64,000 bases of DNA from Maridesulfovibrio sp. (GTDB lineage: Bacteria > Desulfobacterota > Desulfovibrionia > Desulfovibrionales > Desulfovibrionaceae), in assembly GCF_963677005.1 (NCBI RefSeq), contig NZ_OY781616.1, forward strand, positions 3,513,501-3,577,500. Reading direction: 5' to 3'. Under the pieces are notes generated by a model. The model worked only from the letters and a program-made list of their open reading frames with translations, searched no databases and had not been told where the DNA came from. This document shows positions 44,325-52,741 of the stretch, in pieces. The position numbers were made by a program, and so were the translations under genes. The stretch's first letter is position 1. The number at the start of each line of letters is the position of its first letter.

Positions 44325-44363
44325 TGCTCCCGGGGGACAGCCCTTGCGGGAGCATATTATTTT
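44325..44363 (+). terminator. Terminator after the tRNA gene
   Basis: TGCTCCCG (44325-44332) pairs with CGGGAGCA (44347-44354), followed by TATTATTTTAT. It is 69 bases past the tRNA and the tail is interrupted by A residues. Confidence 0.6.
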
Positions 44364-44462
44364 ATCGGGACCGGATGTGTTGAAATCTGTTAATTGTGGT
44401 AATAATTGGATATACCTGTTCTGTCTGAAGTTGTGCCGAAGACAGGGCCAAAGGTGGACCTC

Positions 44463-45272
44463 ATGAGAACGGCGGAAGTTATCAGGGCGATAGAGAAGCT
44501 GGTGCCTTCAGGGTATGCGTCTTCATGGGATAACTGCGGTGTCCAGATTGCCGGAGCGGAAAGGAATGTCGCCAGGGTTGCCGTTGCGCTTGATCCGCTT
44601 GCGCAGGTTGTTGCCGAGGCCCTTGGATGGGGTGCTGATTTTATTCTTACCCATCATCCGCTGGCGATCGAAGCAAAGCTTCCGGCAAGGCTTGACTGGT
44701 TCCACGAGGTGATGCGGCTGGTGCTCGGTTCAGGGGTGACTCTCTTTGCCGCGCATACTTCCCTTGATGTACAGTTCAGGGGAGTTGTCTCCTGGCTTGG
44801 TCGGGAATTTGGCCTTGAGGACATGCAGGTCCTGGAGCCTGTTGCGGAAGATGCCGCAGGAAATGTCCTGGGGTTCGGATGCATCGGGAATTTTTCCGTT
44901 TCCCGCCCGTTCGGGGAATTTGCCGAACAGGTTGCCGTTCTGGCGGGGTGCGATTTTATACCGGTTTGCGGTCCGCAGCCGGAAAAAGTCGGTCGGGTTG
45001 CCATCTGCCCCGGTTCCGGCTCGTCCCTTATCGAAGACGCTCATGCGGCGGGGGCGGATGTTTTTATTACCGGAGACGTCAAGTATCATCCTGCGCAGGA
45101 AACTCCTGTCGCCATTCTTGACGTAGGGCATTTCTCCCTTGAGGAAGAAATGATGCGCCGGTTTTCCCTGATATTGGGATCAGAACTGGGCGATACAGTG
45201 CAGGTCAAATTTTTCAGCGGACGCAATCCCTTTGCCTTTCATCTGCGCGGGGAAGGTGTCCGCAGGTCCTGA
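44463..45272 (+). CDS. Nif3-like dinuclear metal center family protein
   Basis: 269 residues of the Nif3/DUF34 (YbgI) family, with a di-metal site. Visible ligand segments are SSWDNCGVQI, LTHHPLAI, AAHTSLDV near the N-terminal half, and the C-terminal KYHPAQE and DVGHFSLEE. Proposed roles include GTP cyclohydrolase-like or metal-insertion chaperone activity; the true one is unsettled. ATG 44463 has AGGTGG five bases upstream. An in-frame TTG at 44406 would add 19 residues that relatives lack. It precedes the zinc-ribbon gene on the same strand, a neighbourhood common for this family. Confidence 0.9.
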   Translation: MRTAEVIRAIEKLVPSGYASSWDNCGVQIAGAERNVARVAVALDPLAQVVAEALGWGADFILTHHPLAIEAKLPARLDWFHEVMRLVLGSGVTLFAAHTSLDVQFRGVVSWLGREFGLEDMQVLEPVAEDAAGNVLGFGCIGNFSVSRPFGEFAEQVAVLAGCDFIPVCGPQPEKVGRVAICPGSGSSLIEDAHAAGADVFITGDVKYHPAQETPVAILDVGHFSLEEEMMRRFSLILGSELGDTVQVKFFSGRNPFAFHLRGEGVRRS

Positions 45273-45430
45273 AAAGGATCTTAAAATAAGAAATCAACAG
45301 TTCCGCAGAGGCCTTACGGAACTGTCACTATGTTTTATTGCGGGAAATGCCGCCCTTTGCGGCAAACCGAGTTTCCGAACATCGATGTGGCGGAGGCCGT
45401 ACCAGGCCGTCCGCAAAAGGGGACCCCAGA

Positions 45431-46189
45431 ATGTACGAAAAACAGATAGAACAGCTTGTTGTACTGCAGAAGGTTGATGATGAAATTATCCTTCTTGAAG
45501 CGGAAATAGATCAGGCACCTAAAGACGTTGCGGCTCTGGAAGCCCGCTATGAATCTCTGATGAAGCGCAAGCAGCAGCTTGATGAAAAACTTCAGCTTCT
45601 TCAGGATCAGAAGAAAAAGCTTGAACTCGAGATTGAAGAAGATTCCGTCAAGGTCAAAAAGAGCAAGAGCAAGCTGATGCTGGTGGGTACCACCAAGGAA
45701 TACCACGCGATGATGCGTGAAATGGACAGCCTTGAGAAGCTCAACAGACTGCGTGAGGAAGAGAAAGTAACCGTGCTGGAGGAAACAGCCCGCCAGACCG
45801 AGATGCTTGAAGAAATCAATTCCAAGATGAGCGCCCTCAACGATGAACTTGAAGAAAAGCGTGCCGGACTCAAGGAAAGACTTGCTGCCGCCAATGGGGA
45901 GCTGGACAAACTCACCAAGCGTCGCAATGAAGCCTGCGAGGTTGTTCCCAAACCTATTCTCGGACGTTATGAATTTATTCGTTCCCGTCTTTCCCACCCG
46001 GTTATCGTGCCGGTTGAGGCAGCAGTATGCACCGGCTGCAATATCATGATTCCGCCGCAGGAGTACAACGTGCTTCAGGAAGGGAAACAGATTCTCAGCT
46101 GCCCCAACTGTCAGCGTCTTATTTACTGGATCGAGCATATTCCCGAGGCTGCAAAGCCCAAGGCTCTTCAGAAAGAAGCTGCTGAATAA
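45431..46189 (+). CDS. Coiled-coil protein with C-terminal C4 zinc ribbon
   Basis: 252 residues. About 1-185 is one long coiled coil rich in Glu, Lys and Leu. The C-terminus has two CxxC pairs, CTGC and CPNC (VCTGCNIMIPPQEYN and LSCPNCQRLIYW), forming a zinc ribbon. This is the DUF164/CdsZ-like family, an RNA- or nucleic-acid-associated protein of poorly known role that commonly sits next to nif3-like genes and rnpB, as here. ATG 45431 is chosen because the family begins there; the ribosome-binding site is weak. Confidence 0.88.
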   Translation: MYEKQIEQLVVLQKVDDEIILLEAEIDQAPKDVAALEARYESLMKRKQQLDEKLQLLQDQKKKLELEIEEDSVKVKKSKSKLMLVGTTKEYHAMMREMDSLEKLNRLREEEKVTVLEETARQTEMLEEINSKMSALNDELEEKRAGLKERLAAANGELDKLTKRRNEACEVVPKPILGRYEFIRSRLSHPVIVPVEAAVCTGCNIMIPPQEYNVLQEGKQILSCPNCQRLIYWIEHIPEAAKPKALQKEAAE

Positions 46190-46202
46190 TTTGAATGAAT
46201 CG

Positions 46203-46238
46203 CCCCTGACAGGCCGTTTGAGCCTTTCAGGGGTGTTT
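46203..46238 (+). terminator. Terminator between the zinc-ribbon gene and rnpB
   Basis: CCCCTGA (46203-46209) pairs with TCAGGGG (46227-46233), followed by TGTTTTG. It is 14 bases after the stop. Confidence 0.7.
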
Positions 46239-46291
46239 TGTCTTCGGCTTGCCCGGCCGGAGGATTTTTCGGGGGGCAACGTTTAATTTTT

Positions 46292-46654
46292 GGAGTCGGA
46301 CGGATCATCGCCGCGGCCATTATGGCCGGGGAGGAAAGTCCGGGCTCCGCAGGGCAGGACGCTGGGTAACTCCCAGCGGAAGCAATTCCGGGAAAGTGCC
46401 ACAGAAAACAGACCGCCACGGTGCATAGCGCCGGGGTAAGGGTGAAAAGGTGGGGTAAGAGCCCACCGGCGGATATGGTGACATGTCCGGCCAGGTAAAC
46501 CCCGTCCGGAGCAAGACCAAATAGGGAAGTGTTTGAGGCCGGCCCGGCCGAGCTTTCGGGTAGGTTGCTTGAGGTGTATGGTAACATGCATCCTAGAGGA
46601 ATGATGATCGTCCGCCGCAAGGCGGATACAGGACCCGGCTTACAGTCCGACTCC
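46292..46654 (+). ncRNA. rnpB: RNase P RNA (type A)
   Basis: About 363 bases. The catalytic RNA of RNase P trims 5' ends of tRNA precursors. Recognised by GAGGAAAGTCCGGGCTCC (46332-46349), AAGGGTGAAAAGGTG, AGAGCCCACCG, the CCAGGTAAACCCC block and the closing ACAGTCCGACTCC. The 5' end GGAGTCGGAC (46292-46301) pairs with the 3' end GTCCGACTCC, forming helix P1. It lies between the zinc-ribbon gene and ispDF. Confidence 0.97.
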
Positions 46655-46676
46655 TTTTTCTGTTCAAGAATATTCG

Positions 46677-46702
46677 GGCAGCCTTCGGGCTGCCTTTGTT
46701 TT
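46677..46702 (+). terminator. Terminator of rnpB
   Basis: GGCAGCC (46677-46683) pairs with GGCTGCC (46688-46694) around a short loop, followed by TTTGTTTT. It is 23 bases past the RNA. Confidence 0.8.
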
Positions 46703-46766
46703 ATCCGGCGAGTTTTTTAGCTGAAAACTGTGTGACAATATTTCAGGCTAGCGAGGAAAATATATA

Positions 46767-47966
46767 ATGAGCAAATCCGGTGAAGTCTGGGCCGTCCTTC
46801 TTGCCGCGGGCAGTGGAACGAGACTTGCGCAGGCAGTTGGCGGGGTAAAAAAACAGTTTCTCAGCTGGAAGGGCTTCCCTCTCTTCTGGCATTCAGCGCT
46901 CACTTTTTCAAAGACACCCGCCATTAAGGGGATTGTGTTCGTGTTTCCTCCCGATCAGGTTGAGGAAATGCGTGAAACAGTCGCCGGCCTGGACGGCAGT
47001 GATTCCCTGGGACTTCCCTGGCGAGTCACTGCAGGCGGAGCCCGCCGTCAGGACTCGGTATTTAACGGCTTGAACGAACTTCCTTCCCGGTGTACCCATG
47101 TGCTGGTGCATGACTCGGCCCGTCCTTTTGCCTCGGCGGCAATGGTTACTGAAATAGTCGAAATGCTGCAGGACGGAACTGAAGCTGTGGTCCCTGCTGT
47201 AGAGGTCACTGATACGGTCAAGGAAGTTGACGGTGATGTGGTCCGCAAGACTCTGGTGCGTTCCCGGCTCAAAGCCGTGCAGACCCCGCAGGGATTTTCC
47301 CTGCCGGTCCTTTACGCCGCACATAGACAGGCGGAGGAAGAAGGCTGGGATGTAACCGATGATGCGTCCATGGTGGAGATGGCCGGTCGGGAGGTAAGAA
47401 TATGCCCCGGAGAGGAAGGAAACGTGAAAATAACCAATCCTGAAGACCTGAAACGTATTGAGGATGAAACCAGAACCCTGCCGTGCGTGGGCTGGGGATA
47501 CGATGTGCATCGCTACGGCGAAGGACGTCCCATGGTTCTGGGCGGCGTGCCGATTCCCGGGGGACCTCAGGTCATAGCTCATTCCGATGGTGATGTTCTG
47601 CTGCATGCTTTATCCGATGCGATCCTCGGGCTGTTCGGCGGCGGAGATATCGGGTTTCATTTCCCGGACACTTCTGCGGAGTGCGAAAACATGTCCAGCG
47701 GCATTATTCTGAAGGAAGTCATGGCCAAAGCCGAGGAAGCCGGGGTGGAGATTGTTCATGTCGACCTTACGGTAATTGCCCAGATTCCGAAGCTTGCCCC
47801 CCATCGGGAACTTATCCGCAAGAATGTGGCTTCGGTAATGGGGCTGGACAGATCGCAGGTCAACGTCAAGGCGACAACTGAAGAGAAACTCGGTTTTACC
47901 GGAGAGAAGAAAGGCATCAAAGCCGTTGCTGCAGTGACCGGGGTAAAGACCTTTTCCCGGAGTTGA
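46767..47966 (+). CDS. ispDF: Bifunctional IspD/IspF of the MEP isoprenoid pathway
   Basis: 399 residues carrying two enzymes of isoprenoid-precursor synthesis. About 1-232 is IspD (MEP cytidylyltransferase): LLAAGSGTRLAQAV, HDSARPFASA and QTPQGFSLPVL. About 240-399 is IspF (2-C-methyl-D-erythritol 2,4-cyclodiphosphate synthase): GYDVHRYGEGRPMVLGGVPI with the zinc Asp and His, HSDGDVLLHALSDA, and FTGEKKGIKA. The fusion is widespread in proteobacteria. ATG 46767 has GAGGA upstream. The stop overlaps the start region of the next gene, so they are coupled. Confidence 0.97.
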   Translation: MSKSGEVWAVLLAAGSGTRLAQAVGGVKKQFLSWKGFPLFWHSALTFSKTPAIKGIVFVFPPDQVEEMRETVAGLDGSDSLGLPWRVTAGGARRQDSVFNGLNELPSRCTHVLVHDSARPFASAAMVTEIVEMLQDGTEAVVPAVEVTDTVKEVDGDVVRKTLVRSRLKAVQTPQGFSLPVLYAAHRQAEEEGWDVTDDASMVEMAGREVRICPGEEGNVKITNPEDLKRIEDETRTLPCVGWGYDVHRYGEGRPMVLGGVPIPGGPQVIAHSDGDVLLHALSDAILGLFGGGDIGFHFPDTSAECENMSSGIILKEVMAKAEEAGVEIVHVDLTVIAQIPKLAPHRELIRKNVASVMGLDRSQVNVKATTEEKLGFTGEKKGIKAVAAVTGVKTFSRS

Positions 47967-47968
47967 TG

Positions 47969-48850
47969 ATGGGCAGCGGAAAAACCTTATGGAAACTGCT
48001 TGCTGTTCTGGTTGTTCTATCCGGACTTCTGGCCGGCGGGTATTTTTTTCTTGAGGATTTTTCTGCGGCAAAGGTCAGAGAGGTTGCCGGGCGCTACAGC
48101 AATGTAGTGCGGTTTGATTTTGAGCGGGCAATAATAAATCCTTTTGACCGCACATTTCATATCTGGGGAGTTCATTGCGATTTTGCGGTGGGATCAAGCC
48201 TTTCGGCAGACGAGATCGTAATCGAGAAGTTTGACCGGGAACATGATGTACCCTTGTTTTTCAAGGGAAGCGTGAAAAATGTTTCCGTTCCGGTTGATTT
48301 CATGAATTTCGGTTCCTATGCCTCGGAGATCCGGAAGCTCGGTTATGAAAGCCTTAATTTTGACCTTGAGGCTGACTACATATATGAAGACCGGACAAGA
48401 CGCCTTTCAGTTAAGAATCTCGGTTTTGACGGTTCGGATATCTGCCGGATAAGCGCAGGATTTGACCTTGGCGACATGAAGTTGCAAAGTCCGGGACTTA
48501 GCGGGATGATCGGGGTGAGCATGCTTGACGGAGGGCTGGTTTATCATGATCATTCCCTGACCGGAAGGGTGCTTGAACTTTCGGCCTCCGACGAAAAGCT
48601 CGGAATAGGGGAAATAAAGGCCAGATTGCGGGAACGGCTGCAGCTTCGAATACAGGAAGCCAGAAGTCTCGGAAACGGTTATGCGGAAAATTTTTACGCC
48701 GGGTTGCAAAAATTTATTGATAACCCCGGCAAGCTGGTGTTCAGGGTGGACCCCGAAGAACCTGTTCCACTTCTGTACCTGTTCATGGGCCGCGATTTTG
48801 AGGAATTGCTGGGCATCTACGGGGTAACGGTGGAAGCCGAAAATCTGTAA
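47969..48850 (+). CDS. Membrane-anchored protein of unknown function between ispDF and cysS
   Basis: 293 residues, not recognised. One N-terminal membrane segment spans about 8-27 (LLAVLVVLSGLLAGGYFFLE), then a mixed beta-rich periplasmic part with segments such as RFDFERAIINPFDRTFHIWG that faintly recall AsmA- or DUF748-like proteins. The match is too weak to assign. The start is placed at ATG 47969, six bases after GGAG; ATG 47966 and TTG 47963 are adjacent alternatives. It directly follows ispDF and precedes cysS by 45 bases on the same strand, so the three look like one operon. Confidence 0.75.
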   Translation: MGSGKTLWKLLAVLVVLSGLLAGGYFFLEDFSAAKVREVAGRYSNVVRFDFERAIINPFDRTFHIWGVHCDFAVGSSLSADEIVIEKFDREHDVPLFFKGSVKNVSVPVDFMNFGSYASEIRKLGYESLNFDLEADYIYEDRTRRLSVKNLGFDGSDICRISAGFDLGDMKLQSPGLSGMIGVSMLDGGLVYHDHSLTGRVLELSASDEKLGIGEIKARLRERLQLRIQEARSLGNGYAENFYAGLQKFIDNPGKLVFRVDPEEPVPLLYLFMGRDFEELLGIYGVTVEAENL

Positions 48851-48895
48851 CAGTTCAGGTCCGATCGAATTTATTCAAGAAAATAAGGAGTGGCT

Positions 48896-50353
48896 ATGCG
48901 CCTTTATAATACGCTCAAACGCAAGAAAGAAGAATTTGTTCCCTTAGACGGAAACAAGGTGAACATGTATGCCTGCGGTATAACTGCCTATGACCTCTGC
49001 CATATCGGGCATGCCCGTTCTTCCGTGGTTTTCGATGTTCTGGTTCGTTACCTGCGTTTCAAGGGGTATGATGTTACCTTTGTTCGGAACTTTACGGATA
49101 TTGACGACAAGATAATCAACCGGGCAAATGAAACGGGTGTGACCGCCACCGAGCTGGCTGAAAAATTTATCGGCGAATTTTACGTTGACATGGACAGGCT
49201 GAATATTCTGCGCGCAGATATTGAGCCCAAATGTACCGAGCACATTCCGGAAATGATCAGGCTCACCTCCACTCTTATCGAGCGCGGACATGCCTATCCT
49301 ACTCCTTCCGGCGACGTTTATTTCAAGGTCCGTTCCTTTGCCGATTATGGAAAGCTTTCCGGCCGTAATATCGAAGACCTGCAGTCCGGTGCGCGTATAC
49401 AGCCGGGTGAAGAAAAAGAAGATCCTTTGGATTTTGCTCTCTGGAAGGCGGCAAAGCCGGGTGAACCTTCCTGGGAAAGTCCGTGGGGACAGGGCCGTCC
49501 CGGTTGGCATCTGGAGTGTTCGGCCATGAGTGAAAAATATCTGCCTCTGCCTTTCGATATTCATGGCGGCGGTCAGGATTTGAGCTTTCCGCACCATGAG
49601 AATGAAATCGCCCAGAGCGAAGCTGCTACCGGTAAGGAAATGGCCCGATTCTGGGTGCATAACGGTTTTGTGCAGATCAATTCCGAAAAGATGTCCAAAT
49701 CTTTGGGCAACTTTTTTACCATCCGCGATATTCTGGGCAAGTTCCTGCCCGAAACATTGCGTTATTTCCTGCTGACCATGCACTACCGCAGCCCTCTTGA
49801 TTTTTCGTTTGATGCCCTTGAAGAGGCGGAAAAGGGAATCCGCAGGGTTTACACTGCTCTGGAGCAGACGGCGGAAGCCCTGCAGAAGACCAAATGGTCC
49901 AAGGCTGCCCTGCCTGCAGAGGTTACGGATGAAATCGCGGAAGCCGAAAAGGGCTGGGCCGAGGCCATGGAAGACGATATGAATACCGCTGCGGCATTGG
50001 GGCATATTTTTACCCTGATCCGTCTGGCTGGGCGTATCGGCGAGGAAAAATCATGGCGTAAGAGCGAGGGCGGGCGTGACGCCTGGGCTCGTATTCTGGA
50101 AGATGTGAAAAAGTGGGGAGAAGTTCTGGGTATTTTTACCGCTGAACCTGCTGTCTTTCTGGAAAATCTGAAGCAGTGCATGCTTGAACGCAAGGGAATT
50201 GACGTTTCACGGGTTGAAGAGCTTGTCGCCGCGCGTCAGGATGCAAGAAAAAATAAGGATTTTGCCCGTTCGGATGAAATCCGGGATGAACTGGCCGAGC
50301 TCGGTATTGAAGTGAAGGACACCCCTCAGGGACCGGTCTGGAGCGTTATCTAG
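48896..50353 (+). CDS. cysS: Cysteinyl-tRNA synthetase
   Basis: 485-residue class I synthetase that charges tRNA-Cys. The HIGH motif is in CHIGHARSSV, the KMSKS motif is in SEKMSKSLGN, and the zinc ligands are in YACGITAYDLC, LECSAM and HHENE. The C-terminal region holds the DALR-like helical domain. ATG 48896 has AAGGAG five bases upstream. A clean terminator follows. Confidence 0.97.
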   Translation: MRLYNTLKRKKEEFVPLDGNKVNMYACGITAYDLCHIGHARSSVVFDVLVRYLRFKGYDVTFVRNFTDIDDKIINRANETGVTATELAEKFIGEFYVDMDRLNILRADIEPKCTEHIPEMIRLTSTLIERGHAYPTPSGDVYFKVRSFADYGKLSGRNIEDLQSGARIQPGEEKEDPLDFALWKAAKPGEPSWESPWGQGRPGWHLECSAMSEKYLPLPFDIHGGGQDLSFPHHENEIAQSEAATGKEMARFWVHNGFVQINSEKMSKSLGNFFTIRDILGKFLPETLRYFLLTMHYRSPLDFSFDALEEAEKGIRRVYTALEQTAEALQKTKWSKAALPAEVTDEIAEAEKGWAEAMEDDMNTAAALGHIFTLIRLAGRIGEEKSWRKSEGGRDAWARILEDVKKWGEVLGIFTAEPAVFLENLKQCMLERKGIDVSRVEELVAARQDARKNKDFARSDEIRDELAELGIEVKDTPQGPVWSVI

Positions 50354-50379
50354 CTTTTCTGCACCATATGGAATTCTTT

Positions 50380-50411
50380 GAAACCGGACTTAAGTCCGGT
50401 TTCTTTTTTTC
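50380..50411 (+). terminator. Terminator of cysS
   Basis: AAACCGGACT pairs directly with AGTCCGGTTT (50381-50402), followed by CTTTTTTTC, 27 bases after the stop. Confidence 0.88.
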
Positions 50412-50460
50412 TTCCGGGGAGGTATGGTAGAATTTCACTGGTAACAAACATGAGGTGTGA

Positions 50461-52164
50461 ATGCGCTTAGGTCTGAATGGTAAAAGTGTTGTCGGTGTTT
50501 TCTTCTTCTGCGCGGTTATTTTTTTTGTGGCGTGGCTGGGGGCCTCGCTGCTTACGGAGCGCAGCTCCGGCAAGATTGAAAAAGTACTCATGGAAGAAAA
50601 CCTGACCCGGGCCTCCTATGCAATCTCTGCGCACGTCCAGGCGCTGGAAAATTCCTGCCGTGACTGGGCCTGGTGGGACGATAGCTATGAGTTCATGGAG
50701 CATAGGAGCCAAAAGTACATTGAATCCAACCTGACCGACGATGTCATGATCAACCTTAATCTTGACCTGCTCGTATTTTTTGATCGGGGTGGGAGAATCT
50801 ACGTCGAGAAGAGTTCGGATGAAGCTGCAGCTCAGCTTGAATGTTTTGAAAAGGATGGCTGCAACGGCAGGAAGTTAATAAATCAGTGTACTGATCTGGG
50901 TAAATCCGGGTTGATCCGGGTAGGGCACAAGATCATGATGGTTTCGGTTCAGAAAGTCCTGAACAGCAACATAGAGGGGCCTTCACGCGGGACTATGCTT
51001 ATGGGCAGGTTTTTTGGTGATGCCGCCATCAGCCGCCTTGGTGACGAGTTGCTGCTTAAACTTGCTTTCAGCAATCTCGGCAGGAATAATACGGACGCGG
51101 TCTTTTTCAGTGATGTTAAAGCCGGTGACAAAACCATACAGGGCTTCAAGTCCCTGGATGATATTTTCGGAAGGCCTCTTGTGCTTCTGCGGTTGGAAAT
51201 AAACCGGGACGCATACAGAATAGGCAGCTCCATGACCAGAATTTTCGTGATCTGCTTTCTGGGAGCTGTCGTGGTCATTGGTATAGCCACCGGTGTACTT
51301 GTAAACCTGAATTTTGTTACCCGGGTGAAGTTCCTGCAGTCCCAGTTGAAAGGTAAATATTTTGTCGGGCCCTATACCCGCAGTGTTCTACTGAGCGGGA
51401 ACGATGAACTTACCGATCTTTCCGTGGCCATAAATAAGACGCTTGAGAGGTTGCAGGAAGAAAGGGAGAAGGCGATTGCGGCCAGCAAAGTGAAGAGTGA
51501 GTTTCTCGCGAATATGAGTCATGAATTGCGTACCCCCATGCATTCAATACTGGGCATGGTGGAACTCTTGAATGAAACAGATCTCAATGAGGAACAGCGC
51601 GAATTTTTAAAAATAACCGGTACTGCCGGCGAAGCCCTGCTGTCCATCATTAACGATGTTCTTGAAATTTCGAAAATCGAGGCCGGGCATCTTGAAATTG
51701 AGCACCAGACATTTCTACTGCGGGAGATGGTGGGGCGGGTCGTTAATGTGTTTCATAATGATGCCGTGCGGAAAAATATAGCCCTTACTTTTTCGGTGGC
51801 TGATGATGTGCCGGAAAAGGTTGTGGGTGACCCCGCCAGGATAAGGCAGGTTTTGAATAACCTGATAAGCAACGCAATCAAGTTTACCTCCGGCGGCTCC
51901 GTTGCTGTGGAGCTTTCCATGCGCGACGATGGTAGAGTTCTTTTTTCTGTCAGAGATTCCGGGATTGGTATTTCCGGTGAGAAAATAGGTATGATTTTCG
52001 ACAGCTTTACTCAGGCGGACTCCTCTACCAGCAGGAAATACGGCGGCACCGGACTGGGATTGCCCATTTCCCGCAAACTTGTGTCGTTGATGGGCGGGGA
52101 AATGAATGTGCAGAGCAAAGTAGGGGAAGGGTCCGTATTCAGCTTTTACGTGAAACTTGGATGA
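50461..52164 (+). CDS. Sensor histidine kinase with CHASE4-like sensor
   Basis: 567 residues. A membrane segment lies at about 10-32, followed by a periplasmic CHASE4-like domain (about 35-255) with the typical RDWAWWDDSYEFM motif near its start. A second membrane segment is at about 262-282, followed by a HAMP-like linker. The dimerisation domain has the phospho-acceptor His in ANMSHELRTPMHSILG. The ATPase has N box NNLISNAIKF, G1 RDSGIGIS, F box FDSFTQAD and G2 GGTGLGLPIS. The sequence style is that of hybrid kinases, yet no receiver follows; the chain ends right after the ATPase. No response regulator is adjacent. A TM-protein gene with its own promoter follows. Confidence 0.93.
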   Translation: MRLGLNGKSVVGVFFFCAVIFFVAWLGASLLTERSSGKIEKVLMEENLTRASYAISAHVQALENSCRDWAWWDDSYEFMEHRSQKYIESNLTDDVMINLNLDLLVFFDRGGRIYVEKSSDEAAAQLECFEKDGCNGRKLINQCTDLGKSGLIRVGHKIMMVSVQKVLNSNIEGPSRGTMLMGRFFGDAAISRLGDELLLKLAFSNLGRNNTDAVFFSDVKAGDKTIQGFKSLDDIFGRPLVLLRLEINRDAYRIGSSMTRIFVICFLGAVVVIGIATGVLVNLNFVTRVKFLQSQLKGKYFVGPYTRSVLLSGNDELTDLSVAINKTLERLQEEREKAIAASKVKSEFLANMSHELRTPMHSILGMVELLNETDLNEEQREFLKITGTAGEALLSIINDVLEISKIEAGHLEIEHQTFLLREMVGRVVNVFHNDAVRKNIALTFSVADDVPEKVVGDPARIRQVLNNLISNAIKFTSGGSVAVELSMRDDGRVLFSVRDSGIGISGEKIGMIFDSFTQADSSTSRKYGGTGLGLPISRKLVSLMGGEMNVQSKVGEGSVFSFYVKLG

Positions 52165-52225
52165 TTCTTGACTGGAATACATTTAGACTGGTATTTAAAA
52201 TTTAGATTGTTTTGATGTTTGCTTA

Positions 52226-52253
52226 TTGACAAATTTTATGTAGAACTTAATTC
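52226..52253 (+). promoter_or_regulatory. Candidate promoter of the small selenoprotein-like gene
   Basis: A perfect -35 TTGACA (52226-52231) is followed after 16 bp by a weak -10 (TAATTC, 52248-52253). It lies 37 bases before the start at 52290 and gives the small gene its own transcription unit with the terminator at 52592-52625. Confidence 0.4.
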
Positions 52254-52289
52254 AGAAAAAGAAACCCGATAAGTCTTGTGAGGTTTAAT

Positions 52290-52448
52290 ATGAATGATGT
52301 TCTCGGACTTCTGGCTGTCTTTGCCGTAGTCTTGTTAATCGTAAAAGTTATTATTCCCAAGTTGGGCATTGCCCCGTGAGGCTCCGGTAAGAAAAGCTGC
52401 AGTTGGCAGCCTGCGGAGAATAATGACGAGGATCACGGAGACAAGTAA
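52290..52448 (+). CDS. Candidate small membrane selenoprotein (in-frame TGA read as Sec)
   Basis: Not recognised as a named family. ATG 52290 has GAGG eight bases upstream. Codons 1-29 give one membrane helix and a short tail (MNDVLGLLAVFAVVLLIVKV, then IIPKLGIAP). Codon 30 is TGA (52377-52379). The frame then continues for 22 codons (GSGKKSCSWQPAENNDEDHG, then DK) to TAA at 52446-52448, a hydrophilic Cys-containing tail. A hairpin with bacterial SECIS geometry begins three bases after the TGA (see 52382-52418). If TGA is read as selenocysteine the product is 52 residues with Sec30 and Cys37. If TGA is a stop, it is a 29-residue membrane peptide. The layout, one helix then a redox-type tail, recalls small Cys-rich membrane proteins. 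Confidence 0.6.
52382..52418 (+). promoter_or_regulatory. SECIS-like hairpin just after the in-frame TGA
   Basis: CTCCG (52382-52386) pairs with CGGAG (52414-52418), and GCTGC (52396-52400) pairs with GCAGC (52406-52410), with apical loop AGTTG. The loop begins 21 bases after the TGA and has G in its second position; both fit what is known of bacterial SECIS elements, which lie inside the coding region directly after the UGA. Confidence 0.55.
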
Positions 52449-52741
52449 CATTTGCAGTTGCGAAAACAGGTGAGCAAAGACGCCTGCTAAAATGGAAATG
52501 TTGAAGCTTTTGATTGCGGATTCTTTCTCTTCCCGAGGGGAGGGGCTTCTTTGCTTCTTCTGATCAGGAAGGATCATTTTAAACATTAAAAAGACAGTGT
52601 GCGAAACCGTACACTGTCTTTTTTTGTGCATGGTTATTTGTAACCGGTAGGAGAGACTTTTTGCTTCGAGTCCTACTGATAAATCAGAACAGAGGTGTCA
52701 CCAAAGGAGCTTTATGACGAAATATGCTGGATTAATTCTGA
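52449..52741. other. Spacer after the candidate selenoprotein gene
   Basis: 293 bases. It contains a terminator (52592-52625), a GTAGGA/TCCTAC inverted repeat near 52648-52677, and a short frame starting ATG 52714 behind an excellent AAAGGAG site that runs about 54 codons into the antisense of the neighbouring glycosyltransferase. I saw no other gene. Confidence 0.45.
52592..52625 (+). terminator. Strong terminator, possibly bidirectional
   Basis: AGACAGTGT (52592-52600) pairs perfectly with ACACTGTCT (52611-52619), with a T run to 52625 and an A run before it. It would end the small gene on the plus strand and could also act on the minus strand after the glycosyltransferase gene. Confidence 0.88.

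Noticed and set aside
52335..52631. 98-codon minus-strand open frame over the candidate selenoprotein region
   Set aside because: It starts inside the terminator hairpin, has no ribosome-binding site and shows no family feature.
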